Origin: DASXAI01 sp963798445
GTDB taxonomy: Bacteria > Actinomycetota > Acidimicrobiia > Acidimicrobiales > Ilumatobacteraceae
Assembly (NCBI GenBank): GCA_963798445.1
Contig: CAWCTH010000003.1
Coordinates: forward strand, 124,001 to 188,000
Reading direction: 5' to 3'
Length of the DNA: 64,000 nt
The notes beneath the pieces are model-generated. The model saw only the letters and a program-made list of their open reading frames with translations, was not told the DNA's origin and made no database searches. A program made the translations under genes and the position numbers. Shown in pieces: positions 1 to 8,121 of this stretch (position 1 is the stretch's first letter; each line of letters opens with the position of its first letter).

Positions 1-789
1 GGGGTGCTGGTGGCGCTCGTGGTCGTCACCGCCGTCGTGTCGTGGTTCTGGACGCCCTACAACCCGACGGCCATCGACGCCAGCGGCCGGCTGGCCACGA
101 TGAGCTGGGCCCATCCTCTGGGCGCCGACCGCTTCGGTCACGACGTGCTGAGCCAGATCATGGCCGGTGCCCGGGTCACGCTGCTGGTCGGCATGGTGGC
201 CGTGGCGGTGGCGGCGGTGATCGGCGTGCCGCTCGGCGCACTGGCGGCGCTGCGGGGCGGGTGGGTGGGCGAGGGCGTCATGCGGGCCAACGACGTCGTG
301 TTCGCCTTCCCGGCCGTGCTCATGGCGGTGATCCTCGCCGCTGGGTACGGCGCGTCCACGCTGACGGCGATGCTGGCCATCGGCATCGCCAACGTGCCGG
401 TGTTCGCCCGCCTCACCCGGGCCGAGACGCTGCGCGTCATCTCCAGCGAGTACGTGCTCGCCGCCAAGGGGTCGGGGCGAGGACGCGTCGCCGTGTTCGT
501 GCGCCACGTACTCCCCAACATCGCGCCGGTGCTCGTGGTGCAGGCCACCGTCCTGTTCGCCCTCGCCGTCCTGGCCGAGGCCGCCCTGTCGTACCTCGGC
601 CTCGGCACGCCGGCGCCCACACCGTCGTGGGGCCGTTCCCTCCAGGAGAGTCAGACGTTCTTCGCCCAGCGGCCCACCTTGGCGCTGTTTCCGGGACTCG
701 CCATCGCCATCGCGGTGCTGGGCTTCAACCTGCTGGGCGACGGGCTGCGCGACGCCCTCGATCCCAAGTTGCGGTTGCTGCGGGCGTGA
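1..789 (+). CDS. ABC transporter permease, DppC/OppC type (5' end outside window)
   Basis: Inner-membrane permease subunit of a peptide/nickel-type ABC importer. The reading frame is open to base 1 and about 262 codons are visible, against roughly 280-300 for the family, so the N-terminus probably lies upstream; a GTG at position 4 is the first possible start in view. Five or so hydrophobic segments follow. The cytoplasmic EAA loop reads EYVLAAKGSGRGR then HVLPN around residues 145-167, and the DppC hallmark SYLGLG with PSWG follows near residue 200. The stop overlaps the GTG of the next gene, so it is translationally coupled with the two ATPases. The solute-binding protein and second permease are presumably upstream, outside the window. 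Confidence 0.92.
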   Translation, partial: GVLVALVVVTAVVSWFWTPYNPTAIDASGRLATMSWAHPLGADRFGHDVLSQIMAGARVTLLVGMVAVAVAAVIGVPLGALAALRGGWVGEGVMRANDVVFAFPAVLMAVILAAGYGASTLTAMLAIGIANVPVFARLTRAETLRVISSEYVLAAKGSGRGRVAVFVRHVLPNIAPVLVVQATVLFALAVLAEAALSYLGLGTPAPTPSWGRSLQESQTFFAQRPTLALFPGLAIAIAVLGFNLLGDGLRDALDPKLRLLRA

Positions 790-1763
790 CGCCACCGGGC
801 CCGCTCCTCGAGGTGGACGACGTGCGCGTCGCCGCCGGCGCCACGCCCATCGTGCGGGGGGTGTCGTTCGCTCTGGCACCGGGTGAGCGCGTTGGCTTGA
901 TCGGTGAATCAGGATCGGGGAAGTCGCTCACCGCCCTCGCCATCATGGGCTTGCTGCCGGAGGAGCTCACTGCGGCGGGCGCCGTGCGCTTCGAGGGCCG
1001 CGACCTGACCACGCTGTCGGAGCGCCAACTCGGCGCCGTGCGCGGCGACCGCCTGGCGATGGTGTTCCAGGAGCCGATGACGGCACTGAACCCACTGATG
1101 CGCGTAGGTCGCCAGGTCGCCGAAGCGTTCCAGCTCCATCGGGACCTGGGCCGGAACGAGGCCCAGGCGCGCGCCGAGCAGCTCCTGCATCGGGTGGAGC
1201 TGCCCGACCCGGCCTCGACCCGGCGGGCCTACCCGCACCAGCTCTCGGGTGGCCAGCGCCAGCGCGTCATGCTGGCCATGGCGCTGGCCTGCGACCCGGC
1301 GGTGCTCATCTGCGACGAGCCCACCACCGCCCTCGACGTGACCGTGCAGGCGCGGATGCTGAAGCTCATCGACCGGCTCGTGGCCGAGGAGGGCAGCGCC
1401 CTGCTGTTCATCACCCATGACCTCGCGGTGGTGCGCGGGCTGTGCGAGCGTGTGCTCGTCATGTACGGCGGCACCATCGTGGAGGAAGGCCCGACCCGTG
1501 CGGTGTTCGGCCGCCCCTGGCACCCGTACACCGCCGGGCTGCTCGATGCGTCGGCGGCGACCACCGATCCGTCCCGGCTCGACGGCCGGGGCCGCCTGCC
1601 CACCATCGCCGGCACGGTGCCGGCGGCGGGCCAGTTCCCGTCGGGCTGCGTCTTTCGCAACCGGTGCCCCCGGGCCACCGAGCTGTGCGAGGTCGAGCCG
1701 GCCCTCGCCGGCGACGAGCAGCGGGCGGCGTGCTGGCACCCGCTGCTCGAGGCGCCGGCATGA
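786..1763 (+). CDS. ABC transporter ATP-binding protein, DppD/OppD type
   Basis: First of two ATPases of the peptide-type importer. The start is the GTG in the GTGA overlap with the permease stop, giving 325 aa; a longer upstream extension in this frame is antisense-like, basic and non-homologous. Walker A GESGSGKS is at residues 40-47, followed by the Q-loop, the signature LSGGQRQR and Walker B VLICDEPTTALD. The C-terminal tail has the oligopeptide-transporter Cys pattern (GC, RCP, LC and AC within the last 45 residues), which in this family can hold an Fe-S cluster. It ends in an ATGA overlap with the partner ATPase. Confidence 0.95.
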   Translation: MTPPGPLLEVDDVRVAAGATPIVRGVSFALAPGERVGLIGESGSGKSLTALAIMGLLPEELTAAGAVRFEGRDLTTLSERQLGAVRGDRLAMVFQEPMTALNPLMRVGRQVAEAFQLHRDLGRNEAQARAEQLLHRVELPDPASTRRAYPHQLSGGQRQRVMLAMALACDPAVLICDEPTTALDVTVQARMLKLIDRLVAEEGSALLFITHDLAVVRGLCERVLVMYGGTIVEEGPTRAVFGRPWHPYTAGLLDASAATTDPSRLDGRGRLPTIAGTVPAAGQFPSGCVFRNRCPRATELCEVEPALAGDEQRAACWHPLLEAPA

Positions 1764-2650
1764 ACGAGCCGGTCCCCGACGGGCCCATCCTCGAGGCGAT
1801 CGACCTCGTGCGCGACTACCGGCTGCCCCGGCGCTCGCTGCGCGGGCCGGCAGCGCTTCGTCGTGCACTACGGGGCGTGTCCTTGGCGGTGCGACCGGGC
1901 GAGCGGGTCGGCATCGTCGGCGAGTCCGGCTCGGGCAAGACCACGCTGGCCCGGCTGCTCGTGGGTCTCGACCATCCGAGCGCGGGCGACGTGCGCTACC
2001 AGGGCCGCTCGATCGTCGGGCGGCGCGAGCGCGACCTTCGCGATCTGCGCTCCGGTGTGCAGATGGTGTTCCAGGACCCGATGGGCTCGCTCGACCCGCG
2101 CATGACCGTCGGCGCCATCGTGGCCGAGCCGTTGGTGGGCCTCGGCGCGCCTGGCGACCACGCCGCGCGCGTCGCCGAGTTGCTCGACGCCGTCGGCCTC
2201 CCGGCGGGCGCTGCCCGCCGCTATCCCCACCAGTTCTCCGGAGGGCAGCGACAGCGCATCGCCGTGGCGCGGGCGCTGGCGCCGAGGCCACGAGTGCTGG
2301 TGGCCGACGAGCCGGTGTCGGCCCTCGACGTGTCCGTGCGGGCCCAGGTGCTGAACCTCCTGCTCGATCTGGCCGATGAGCTCGACCTCACTGTCGTGTT
2401 CGTGTCCCACGACCTGTCGGTGGTGCGGTTCTTGTGCGACCGCGTCGCCGTGCTGTACCAGGGCGAGATCGTGGAGTCCGGCCCCACCGAAGACGTGTAC
2501 CGAGGCGCCACAGCACGAGTACACCCAGACGCTCCTCGCGGCGGTGCCCCGCCTCTGACGGTCTCACGCCAGCGTTCTCATGCGCGATATGTGTCGCAAT
2601 CAGCGCCAACCGCAGTCAGTACGAATTTTAGACGGCGCGCCAGTAGATGA
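1760..2650 (+). CDS. ABC transporter ATP-binding protein, DppF/OppF type, frameshifted near its C-terminus
   Basis: Second ATPase of the importer, starting at the ATG of the ATGA overlap. Walker A GESGSGKT, signature FSGGQRQR and Walker B VLVADEPVSALD are intact. As written the frame runs to 2650 (296 aa), but the last 45 or so residues are nonsense. The +1 frame carries the usual family ending APQHEYTQTLLAAVPRL with a stop at 2558. Removing one G at about 2503-2507 (context CGAGGCGCC) joins VYR to APQHEY, so the intended product is about 265 aa. The nucleotide-binding domain is unaffected. The indel is either a sequencing error or a late natural mutation. The predicted 3' end should be treated as 2558. 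Confidence 0.88.
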   Translation: MNEPVPDGPILEAIDLVRDYRLPRRSLRGPAALRRALRGVSLAVRPGERVGIVGESGSGKTTLARLLVGLDHPSAGDVRYQGRSIVGRRERDLRDLRSGVQMVFQDPMGSLDPRMTVGAIVAEPLVGLGAPGDHAARVAELLDAVGLPAGAARRYPHQFSGGQRQRIAVARALAPRPRVLVADEPVSALDVSVRAQVLNLLLDLADELDLTVVFVSHDLSVVRFLCDRVAVLYQGEIVESGPTEDVYRGATARVHPDAPRGGAPPLTVSRQRSHARYVSQSAPTAVSTNFRRRASR

Positions 2651-3101
2651 TGGCGGCTTCGCCTTCGACGGCGTCGGGGACCCGGCCGATCTGCTCCCAG
2701 CCGAGCTCCTCGTAGAGCTTCCGCGCCGGGTTCGACTCGAATACCAGGTTGAACTGGATGGCGTCGAAGCCCACCGCCGGTGCCCGGGTGATGGAGTCCT
2801 CCACCAGCCGCCGCCCGATGCCCTGGGACCGGTACGCCCGGTCCACGACGTAGCCGGCGTTGGCGATGTGGGCCGCCCGTCCGGGCTGGTTCGGCTTCAG
2901 GTAGTACGCCCCCGCGACCCCCCCGTCGCAGCGGGCCACCACGACGACGGTGGTGTGGTGCAGCCAGGTCTCGTCGAACACGTCGCGCGTCAGCGGCGGG
3001 GCCTGCGGGTAGCCCTCCTTGGCCGCCACGATGCGGGCGAACAGCTCGAACAGCTCGAGCTCCTCCCCGGCCCGAAGCGGCCCGAGCGCAACCGCCGACA
3101 C
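2628..3101 (-). CDS. GNAT family N-acetyltransferase
   Basis: A 157-aa single-domain GNAT acetyltransferase, predicted to transfer an acetyl group from acetyl-CoA to an unidentified amine. The acetyl-CoA pyrophosphate loop is visible as RSQGIGRRL around residues 92-100, preceded by the beta-strand ANAGYVVD and followed by NPARKLYEELGW, the usual C-terminal N-x-A-x-x-x-Y helix. The start is GTG, four bases after the stop of the upstream luciferase-like gene, so the two are almost certainly one transcript. Its 3' end overlaps the nonsense tail of the frameshifted ATPase ORF but not that gene's likely true end at 2558. Confidence 0.9.
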   Translation of the reverse strand: MSAVALGPLRAGEELELFELFARIVAAKEGYPQAPPLTRDVFDETWLHHTTVVVVARCDGGVAGAYYLKPNQPGRAAHIANAGYVVDRAYRSQGIGRRLVEDSITRAPAVGFDAIQFNLVFESNPARKLYEELGWEQIGRVPDAVEGEAAIIYWRAV

Positions 3102-3105
3102 CGAG

Positions 3106-4299
3106 CTACTCGCCGGCCGACGCCGCCCGCACCTTCGCCGCCGGCGTCTGGTTGGTGACGAGCTGGTACGGCGCCGTGTCGATCTCGTCCAACTGGATCT
3201 CGCCGGCGAGCACGCCCGCCTTCCACTCCTGGTGCTGCGGCTCGCGGTCGTGGAACTCGGGCATGACCTCGCGGGCGAACATCTCCAGCGACGAGCAGAT
3301 GTCCTCGTGACGGTTGCGCCCAGCCTGGTTGAGCAGGATCACCTGGTCCACGTTCGACGCCTCGAAGCGCCGCAGCTTGGCCCGGATGGTGTCGGGCGAC
3401 CCGATCAAGCCACCGTTCTGCGCCTTCTGCCCCGACGGCGACGCCTTCCACACCTGGTACTCGTCCCACAGGCTCACCGTGCCCGGCTCGACCGGGCCGT
3501 GGGTGTTGTAGAAGCGCAGCGCGAACTGGAAGAACGTGGCGCCGTCGGCCATCTGCTGGGCCTGCTCGTCGGTGTCGGCGCACATGAACATGCTGACGAT
3601 GGCGATGTTCGGGTTGGTCTCGTAGTCGCAGAGCTTGTCGAGCCGCTTGACGTAGGAGTTGTAGTACGCGTTCACCCAGGCCACGGCGGCGTCGGCCGAC
3701 ACGAACTGGAAGCCGAGGGCGCCAAGGCCGCGCCGGCCCGCCATCTCGATGGTCTCCAGCTGGCTGCACGCCACCCACAACGGCGGGTGGGGCTGCTGGC
3801 GGGGTTTGGGCACCACGTTGCGCAACGGGAAGTCGAAGTACTCGCCGTGGTACTCCCAACCCTCCTCCCAGAACATGGGCATGAGGCACCGCATGGCGTC
3901 TTCCCAGACCTCGCGCTTGTCACGGAAGCGGCGGTCGAACGGGTGCAGTTCGGTGACGCTCGACCCCTCGCCCACGCCCAGCTCGACGCGGCCGTGACTG
4001 ATGAGGTCCAGGGTGCTGACCCGCTCGGCGACGCGCGAGGGATGGTTGGTGGGCAGCTGCACGATCCCGTGACCGAGACGGATGCGCTCGGTGCGCTGGC
4101 TGGCGGCGGCCAGGAACACCTCGGGCGCGGAGGAGTGGCTGTACTCCTCCAGGAAGTGATGCTCCACCTCCCAGGCGAAGTCGTAGCCGAGGCGATCGGC
4201 CAGCTCGACCTGCGTCAAGGCGTTCTGGATCAACGCGTACTCGTCGTCTCGCTGCCACGGCTTCGGCAGCTGCAGCTCGTAGAAGATCCCGAACTTCAT
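3106..4299 (-). CDS. LLM class flavin-dependent oxidoreductase (luciferase-like monooxygenase)
   Basis: A 397-aa TIM-barrel flavin oxidoreductase of the bacterial luciferase superfamily. The N-terminus MKFGIFYELQLPKPW, the substrate-face segment WEVEHHFLEEYSHSSAPEVFLAAA, RIRLGHGIVQLPTNHPSRVAERV and LGVGEGSS are the standard LLM landmarks; HHFLE suggests an FMN-dependent, alkanal-monooxygenase-like subgroup. The ATG at 4299 is preceded by GGGGAGG five bases upstream. The gene heads a two-gene unit with the GNAT gene. The substrate cannot be read from sequence. Confidence 0.92.
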   Translation of the reverse strand: MKFGIFYELQLPKPWQRDDEYALIQNALTQVELADRLGYDFAWEVEHHFLEEYSHSSAPEVFLAAASQRTERIRLGHGIVQLPTNHPSRVAERVSTLDLISHGRVELGVGEGSSVTELHPFDRRFRDKREVWEDAMRCLMPMFWEEGWEYHGEYFDFPLRNVVPKPRQQPHPPLWVACSQLETIEMAGRRGLGALGFQFVSADAAVAWVNAYYNSYVKRLDKLCDYETNPNIAIVSMFMCADTDEQAQQMADGATFFQFALRFYNTHGPVEPGTVSLWDEYQVWKASPSGQKAQNGGLIGSPDTIRAKLRRFEASNVDQVILLNQAGRNRHEDICSSLEMFAREVMPEFHDREPQHQEWKAGVLAGEIQLDEIDTAPYQLVTNQTPAAKVRAASAGE

Positions 4300-4367
4300 G
4301 CGACCTCCCCATCGGTCGACCGGTCCGGGCGACTGTACCGGCCGCCCCTGAGCGGCTCACAGCTCAC

Positions 4368-4373
4368 TAGCCT
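4368..4373 (+). promoter_or_regulatory. -10-like box of a leaderless promoter
   Basis: TAGCCT lies nine bases before the ATG at 4383 and no Shine-Dalgarno is present, matching the TANNNT-N6-9-start pattern seen at many gene starts in this window. No convincing -35. Confidence 0.4.
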
Positions 4374-4382
4374 CCGAGCGCG

Positions 4383-5774
4383 ATGGCCGACGCCGCGTTC
4401 TACCGGTCCCGGTCCTTCTGGCTGGAGACCCTGGGGGACCCCTGCACGCCGCGGCCGTCGCTCGATGGCGATCGAGACGCCGATGTCGTCATCGTCGGCG
4501 CCGGCTACACCGGCTTGTGGACCGCGTACTACCTCACCGAAGCCGACCCCTGGCTGCGCGTCGTCGTGCTGGAGGCGGAGATCGCCGGGTTCGGCGCGTC
4601 GGGCCGCAATGGCGGCTGGTGCACCGCCACCCTGCCGACCGGCCTGGCGAAGCTGGCCGCCCGTCACGGTCGTGACGGCGCGCTGGCGATGCACCGGGCG
4701 CTGGTGGACACGGTCGACGAGGTCGCTCGCGTCGCCGACAAGGAGGACATCGACTGCCACTTCACCAAGGGCGGCACGCTCACGCTGTCGACGGCGCCAC
4801 CCCAGACAGAGCGCATCCAGGCCGAGATCGCCGAGGAGCACGCCCTCGGTCTCACGTCGCGCGACGTGCGCTGGTTGGGGCCGTCGCAAGCCCAGGAGCT
4901 GATCGCCATCGAGGGTCTGCGCGGCGCCGCCTTCAGCCCGCACTGCGCGGCGTTGCATCCGGCGCGCCTGGCCCGCGGCTTGGCCGAGGTGGTGGAGGAG
5001 GAACGGGGCGTCAAGATCTTCGAGCGCACGCCGGTGTTCGAGATCGGCCCGAAGGTGGTGCGCACCGACGCCGGCACCGTGCGGGCGCCGGTCGTGGTGC
5101 GGGCCACCGAAGGGTTCACGGCGTCCATGGCCGGCCAGCGCCGGGCCCTGGCGCCGCTCTACTCGCTGATGGTGGCCACCGAGCCCCTGCCCGCGTCGTT
5201 CTGGGCGTCGGCCGGTTGGACCGATCGCCAGACCGTCACCGACGGCCGCCACCTCATCATCTACGCCCAGCGCACGGCTGATGGCCGCATCGCCATCGGC
5301 GGGCGGGGCGCCCCGTACCACTACGCGTCCGGCCTGAAGCCCGAGTTCGACCGCGACGACCGGGTCTTCAGCTCCATCATCAAAGCGCTCACCGGCTGGT
5401 TCCCGAGCCTCGACGGCGTTCCCGTCACCCACCGCTGGGGTGGGCCGTTGGGTGTGCCGCGGGACTGGTCGGCGTCGGTGGGCTTCGACCAAGAGTCCGG
5501 TCTGGCGTGGGGTGGCGGGTACGTCGGCGACGGCGTGGCGGCGTCGAACCTGGCCGGGCGCACCCTGGCCCACCTCGTCACCGGTACGGACTCACCGCTG
5601 CTGCGGCTGCCGTGGGTGGGCCAGCGCAGCCGCAGCTGGGAACCGGAACCGATGCGCTGGCTCGGCATCAACGCCGGGTTGCGCCTCACCGCCGCCGCCG
5701 ACGCCGTCGAGGCTCGCTCCGGACGCACCAGCCGGGTCCTGCCGTGGCTACGGGCCCGCATCAGCGGCCGGTGA
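4383..5774 (+). CDS. FAD-dependent amine oxidoreductase (DAO family, PuuB-like)
   Basis: A 463-aa FAD oxidoreductase of the D-amino-acid-oxidase fold. Residues 34-50 contain the dinucleotide-binding GAGYTGLWTAYYL, followed by VVVLEAEIAGFGASGRNGGWC, typical of the gamma-glutamylputrescine-oxidase-like branch that oxidises secondary or primary amines with O2. Near the C-terminus WGGGYVGDGVAASNLAGR contacts the isoalloxazine. A single-gene unit reading from a leaderless-type promoter; it overlaps the end of the opposite M1 peptidase gene by 14 bp. The substrate is unknown. Confidence 0.9.
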   Translation: MADAAFYRSRSFWLETLGDPCTPRPSLDGDRDADVVIVGAGYTGLWTAYYLTEADPWLRVVVLEAEIAGFGASGRNGGWCTATLPTGLAKLAARHGRDGALAMHRALVDTVDEVARVADKEDIDCHFTKGGTLTLSTAPPQTERIQAEIAEEHALGLTSRDVRWLGPSQAQELIAIEGLRGAAFSPHCAALHPARLARGLAEVVEEERGVKIFERTPVFEIGPKVVRTDAGTVRAPVVVRATEGFTASMAGQRRALAPLYSLMVATEPLPASFWASAGWTDRQTVTDGRHLIIYAQRTADGRIAIGGRGAPYHYASGLKPEFDRDDRVFSSIIKALTGWFPSLDGVPVTHRWGGPLGVPRDWSASVGFDQESGLAWGGGYVGDGVAASNLAGRTLAHLVTGTDSPLLRLPWVGQRSRSWEPEPMRWLGINAGLRLTAAADAVEARSGRTSRVLPWLRARISGR

Positions 5775-7266
5775 GGGGCAGCGGCGGCACGTCGGCGGTG
5801 AAGAGCCAGGCGCTCAGGAACGGGTCGAGGTCGCGCCCGGCGACGGCTGATGCGGTGGCGATGAAGTCCTCGGTGGTCACCGATGTCCCGGCATGCTGGG
5901 CGACCCATTGGCGCAAGATCTCGAAGAACGTCGAGTCGCCGACTTCGAGGCGCAGCGCCTCCAGCACCGTGGCGCCGCCCTGGTACACCTGCCAGCCGAA
6001 GAGCATCCGCTCGGTCGCTCGCCCGATCGGCGGGACGCTCCCCTTGGCGGCGACCAGCTCGGCGCGCGCCGTCTGGGCCAGGCGGTTGACGGTCGCCATG
6101 TCGCCGCCACTGCCCCACATCCACTCGGCATAGGTGGCGAAGCCCTCGTTGAGCCAGATGTCCTGCCACCGCGCCGGCGACACGGCGTCACCGAACCACT
6201 GGTGGGCCAGCTCGTGGGCGATGATCGCCTGCGGGCAGCCGTCGCGGAAGTCGTCGCGCGAGAAGATCGGTCGGGTCTGCGTCTCCATGGCCAGCCCGGC
6301 AGTGCTGTCGGCCACCAGCAGGCCCACCGTGTCGAACGGGTACGGCCCGAACTGGGCCTCGAGGAAGTCGATCACGGGTGTCACGGTGGCCAGGCACCGC
6401 ACCACCGTGTCGGCGTCGGCGCGCAGGTAGGCGTGGCGGATGGGAAGCCCGTGCGGGCCGCTGGCGTCCTCGAAGACGTAGTCGCCCACGGCGACGACGG
6501 CCAGGTAGGTCGCCATCGGCGTCGATGACGACCACGTCCAGGTGGTGCGACCCTTGTCGCTGCGCTCGGACTCCAGGGCGCCGTTGGCCACCGCCACCGT
6601 GCCGTCGGCCACCGAGATGTGGAAGGTGAACGTGGCCTTGTCGGACGGATGATCGTTGGCCGGGAACCAGCTGTGGGCGCCGTCGGGCTCGTTGATGGCG
6701 TAGGAGCCGCCCGCGGTGCGGATCCAGCCGAGGGGCAAGTCCCAGGTGGGGATGCTGTCGCCGTTGGGCACGCCGTGGTAGGCGACGACGACCTGGAACG
6801 GCGCACCGTCGGCGACCGCGGTCGCCGGCCGCACGATCAGCTCGGAGTCGGCTCGCTCCCACGTGGCGTCGGCCCGGTCGACGCGGACGCGGTCCACCGT
6901 CAAACCGGCGAGGTCCAGGTGGAACTGCGCGAGGGGTCCGGCGGTGGCGGTGGCGTCGATCGTGGCCGTAGCGGTGAGCTCACCGCTGGCGGCGTCGGGG
7001 GACAGGGCCAGGTCGTAGTGGGCGACGTCGTAGCCGCCGTTGCCGAGGGTGGGGTACAGCTCGTCGCCCACCCCCGCGGCGCCGGCCGGCGCAGGGTCGG
7101 CCGCCGGGGGCGGTGTGGAGATCTCGCCCGGTGCTTTCCTGGGGGCCGTCTCTGCCAGAGCCGGTACCGGGCGGGCCACGACATCGGCCCCCGAGGAGCT
7201 GCACGCCGCCGCCGACGCCAGTACGGTCGCCAGCACCAGGAACGACGCCCGCCGGCGCAACTGCAT
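5761..7266 (-). CDS. M1 family zinc metallopeptidase, probable lipoprotein
   Basis: A 501-aa aminopeptidase-N-type protein. It begins with a positively charged, hydrophobic leader and a Cys at residue 22 (SAAACSSSG), suggesting a lipoprotein anchored outside the membrane, followed by a Pro/Ala-rich linker. The zinc site HELAHQWFGD is at about residue 351 and the third ligand lies in NEGFATYAEW about 20 residues on; GLAMETQT is the family's GAMEN-type exopeptidase loop. It lacks the long C-terminal helical domain of full-size M1 enzymes, as short actinobacterial members do. Start: ATG with TACCGT six bases upstream and no Shine-Dalgarno. It probably trims extracellular peptides. Confidence 0.92.
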   Translation of the reverse strand: MQLRRRASFLVLATVLASAAACSSSGADVVARPVPALAETAPRKAPGEISTPPPAADPAPAGAAGVGDELYPTLGNGGYDVAHYDLALSPDAASGELTATATIDATATAGPLAQFHLDLAGLTVDRVRVDRADATWERADSELIVRPATAVADGAPFQVVVAYHGVPNGDSIPTWDLPLGWIRTAGGSYAINEPDGAHSWFPANDHPSDKATFTFHISVADGTVAVANGALESERSDKGRTTWTWSSSTPMATYLAVVAVGDYVFEDASGPHGLPIRHAYLRADADTVVRCLATVTPVIDFLEAQFGPYPFDTVGLLVADSTAGLAMETQTRPIFSRDDFRDGCPQAIIAHELAHQWFGDAVSPARWQDIWLNEGFATYAEWMWGSGGDMATVNRLAQTARAELVAAKGSVPPIGRATERMLFGWQVYQGGATVLEALRLEVGDSTFFEILRQWVAQHAGTSVTTEDFIATASAVAGRDLDPFLSAWLFTADVPPLPLTGR

Positions 7267-7272
7267 CGCGGG

Positions 7273-7278
7273 ACGGTA
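7273..7278 (-). promoter_or_regulatory. -10-like box of a leaderless promoter (M1 peptidase)
   Basis: On the minus strand TACCGT is followed by six bases and then the ATG of the M1 peptidase gene, so transcription should begin at or next to the start codon. Confidence 0.45.
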
Positions 7279-7320
7279 CCCGCCGAGTGCTCACCCTGGG
7301 CGTCGTGCCAACATCGCCCC

Positions 7321-7707
7321 GTGCCCCATGCGTCATGCGGTGCCGCCGTCGCCCGCTACCTGGCCGCCCTCAACGCCCACGACGCCGACGCCATCGCCGC
7401 CAGCGTGACCAGCGACTTCGTCAACGAGCACACGTCGACACAGGGGGTGAGCCGCATCGGCCGGGCGGCCTACCGCGTGGCGCTCGACGGGTTCCTGGCC
7501 GCGTTCGAGAACCTCCACTACGACGTGGAGGAGACGCTGATCGACGGCGACCGCGCCGCGGTGGCCTACACGATGACGGCGACCGTGGGCGGCCGCCTGA
7601 TCGTCATCCGTGGCGTCTTCCGCTTCCTGGTGCGCGACGGCCTCATCGCCCACCGCGTCGACTACTGGGACGGTGCCGACTACCAGCGCCAGATCAGCGA
7701 CAGCTGA
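7321..7707 (+). CDS. NTF2-like / SnoaL-like protein
   Basis: A 128-aa protein with the cone-shaped NTF2-like pattern: an N-terminal helix YLAALNAHDADAIAAS, a conserved FVNEHTS segment, then alternating beta strands (VEETLIDGDRAAVAYTMTAT, VIRGVFRFLVRDGLIAHRVDYWD). Such proteins include polyketide cyclases, isomerases and many of unknown function; no catalytic assignment is possible. The GTG at 7321 is chosen because CAACAT sits six bases upstream and the frame before it is not protein-like. The last eight codons plus stop (DYQRQISDS) are nearly repeated 411 bp downstream, which is discussed as a finding. Confidence 0.85.
   Translation: MPHASCGAAVARYLAALNAHDADAIAASVTSDFVNEHTSTQGVSRIGRAAYRVALDGFLAAFENLHYDVEETLIDGDRAAVAYTMTATVGGRLIVIRGVFRFLVRDGLIAHRVDYWDGADYQRQISDS
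7677..7700 (+). repeat. 24-bp direct repeat, copy 1 (end of NTF2-like gene)
   Basis: CGACTACC through GATCAGCGA recurs at 8088-8111 with 23 of 24 bases identical. This copy is coding (DYQRQISD of the NTF2-like protein). Confidence 0.8.
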
Positions 7708-7740
7708 AGCGTGTCGCGGGTCGTTCGGGTCGGCTGTGTC

Positions 7741-7763
7741 ACGTCGATCGAGACGAATTCGAG
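7741..7763 (+). repeat. 23-bp dispersed motif, copy A
   Basis: Starts ACGTCGAT and ends AATTCGAG. It is identical over 23 bp, in inverted orientation, to 45549-45571. Both copies lie in the only two non-coding tracts over 300 bp in this window. Confidence 0.8.
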
Positions 7764-8087
7764 ATCCGCACTACACATGACCAACCAGGCGTCCCAGAAC
7801 CCCGCGGGCGGCGGGGCGGTCGTCTCAGGGGTTCCTCGCGCTGTGTGGTCGACCACGGCCGCCGCCGCTCGTTCTCGTTGCGCTCCAATAGCAAAAGTGA
7901 CGCAGGACTGCACCGAGAAGCGCGGACGCACCGAGGACCGCCGGGACCACGCCCACTCAGCGTGAGCCATGGGCCGGAGCCCTTCGTCAGGCGAGCACAC
8001 CATCACTCGTGGTGCGCATCGGCGCCGCTGGGCGGCCACACCACCCGTGTGTGCCCCGCCGCGACCACAAGGAGCGCTGCCCACGCG

Positions 8088-8111
8088 CGACTACCTGCGC
8101 CAGATCAGCGA
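8088..8111 (+). repeat. 24-bp direct repeat, copy 2 (relic of NTF2-like gene end)
   Basis: Differs from 7677-7700 at one base. In frame it reads DYLRQISE followed by S and TAG at 8118, that is, the tail of an NTF2-like gene without its body. Confidence 0.75.
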
Positions 8112-8121
8112 GTCTTAGGGC

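Larger units (their letters stand above)
7708..8121 (+). other. Long non-coding tract (414 bp) between the NTF2-like and S9 peptidase genes
   Basis: No frame here looks like protein and short ORFs lack start signals. The tract holds a 23-bp motif shared with 45549-45571, is less G+C-rich around 7741-7800 and 7880-7910 than the surrounding genes, and ends (8088-8118) with a second copy of the C-terminal codons of the NTF2-like gene (DYLRQISES and a TAG stop) just three bases before the S9 peptidase ATG. It reads as an insertion or the scar of a tandem gene duplication. Confidence 0.6.

Noticed and set aside
909..2291. Long antisense ORFs, as opposite the ABC ATPase genes
   Set aside because: In high-G+C DNA the reverse frames stay open; the products are Arg/Pro/Ala-rich without motifs and the sense strand has clear conserved proteins.
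7711..7965. ORF of 84 codons after the NTF2-like gene
   Set aside because: No ribosome-binding site or -10 box, composition unlike neighbours, and it spans the dispersed 23-bp motif.
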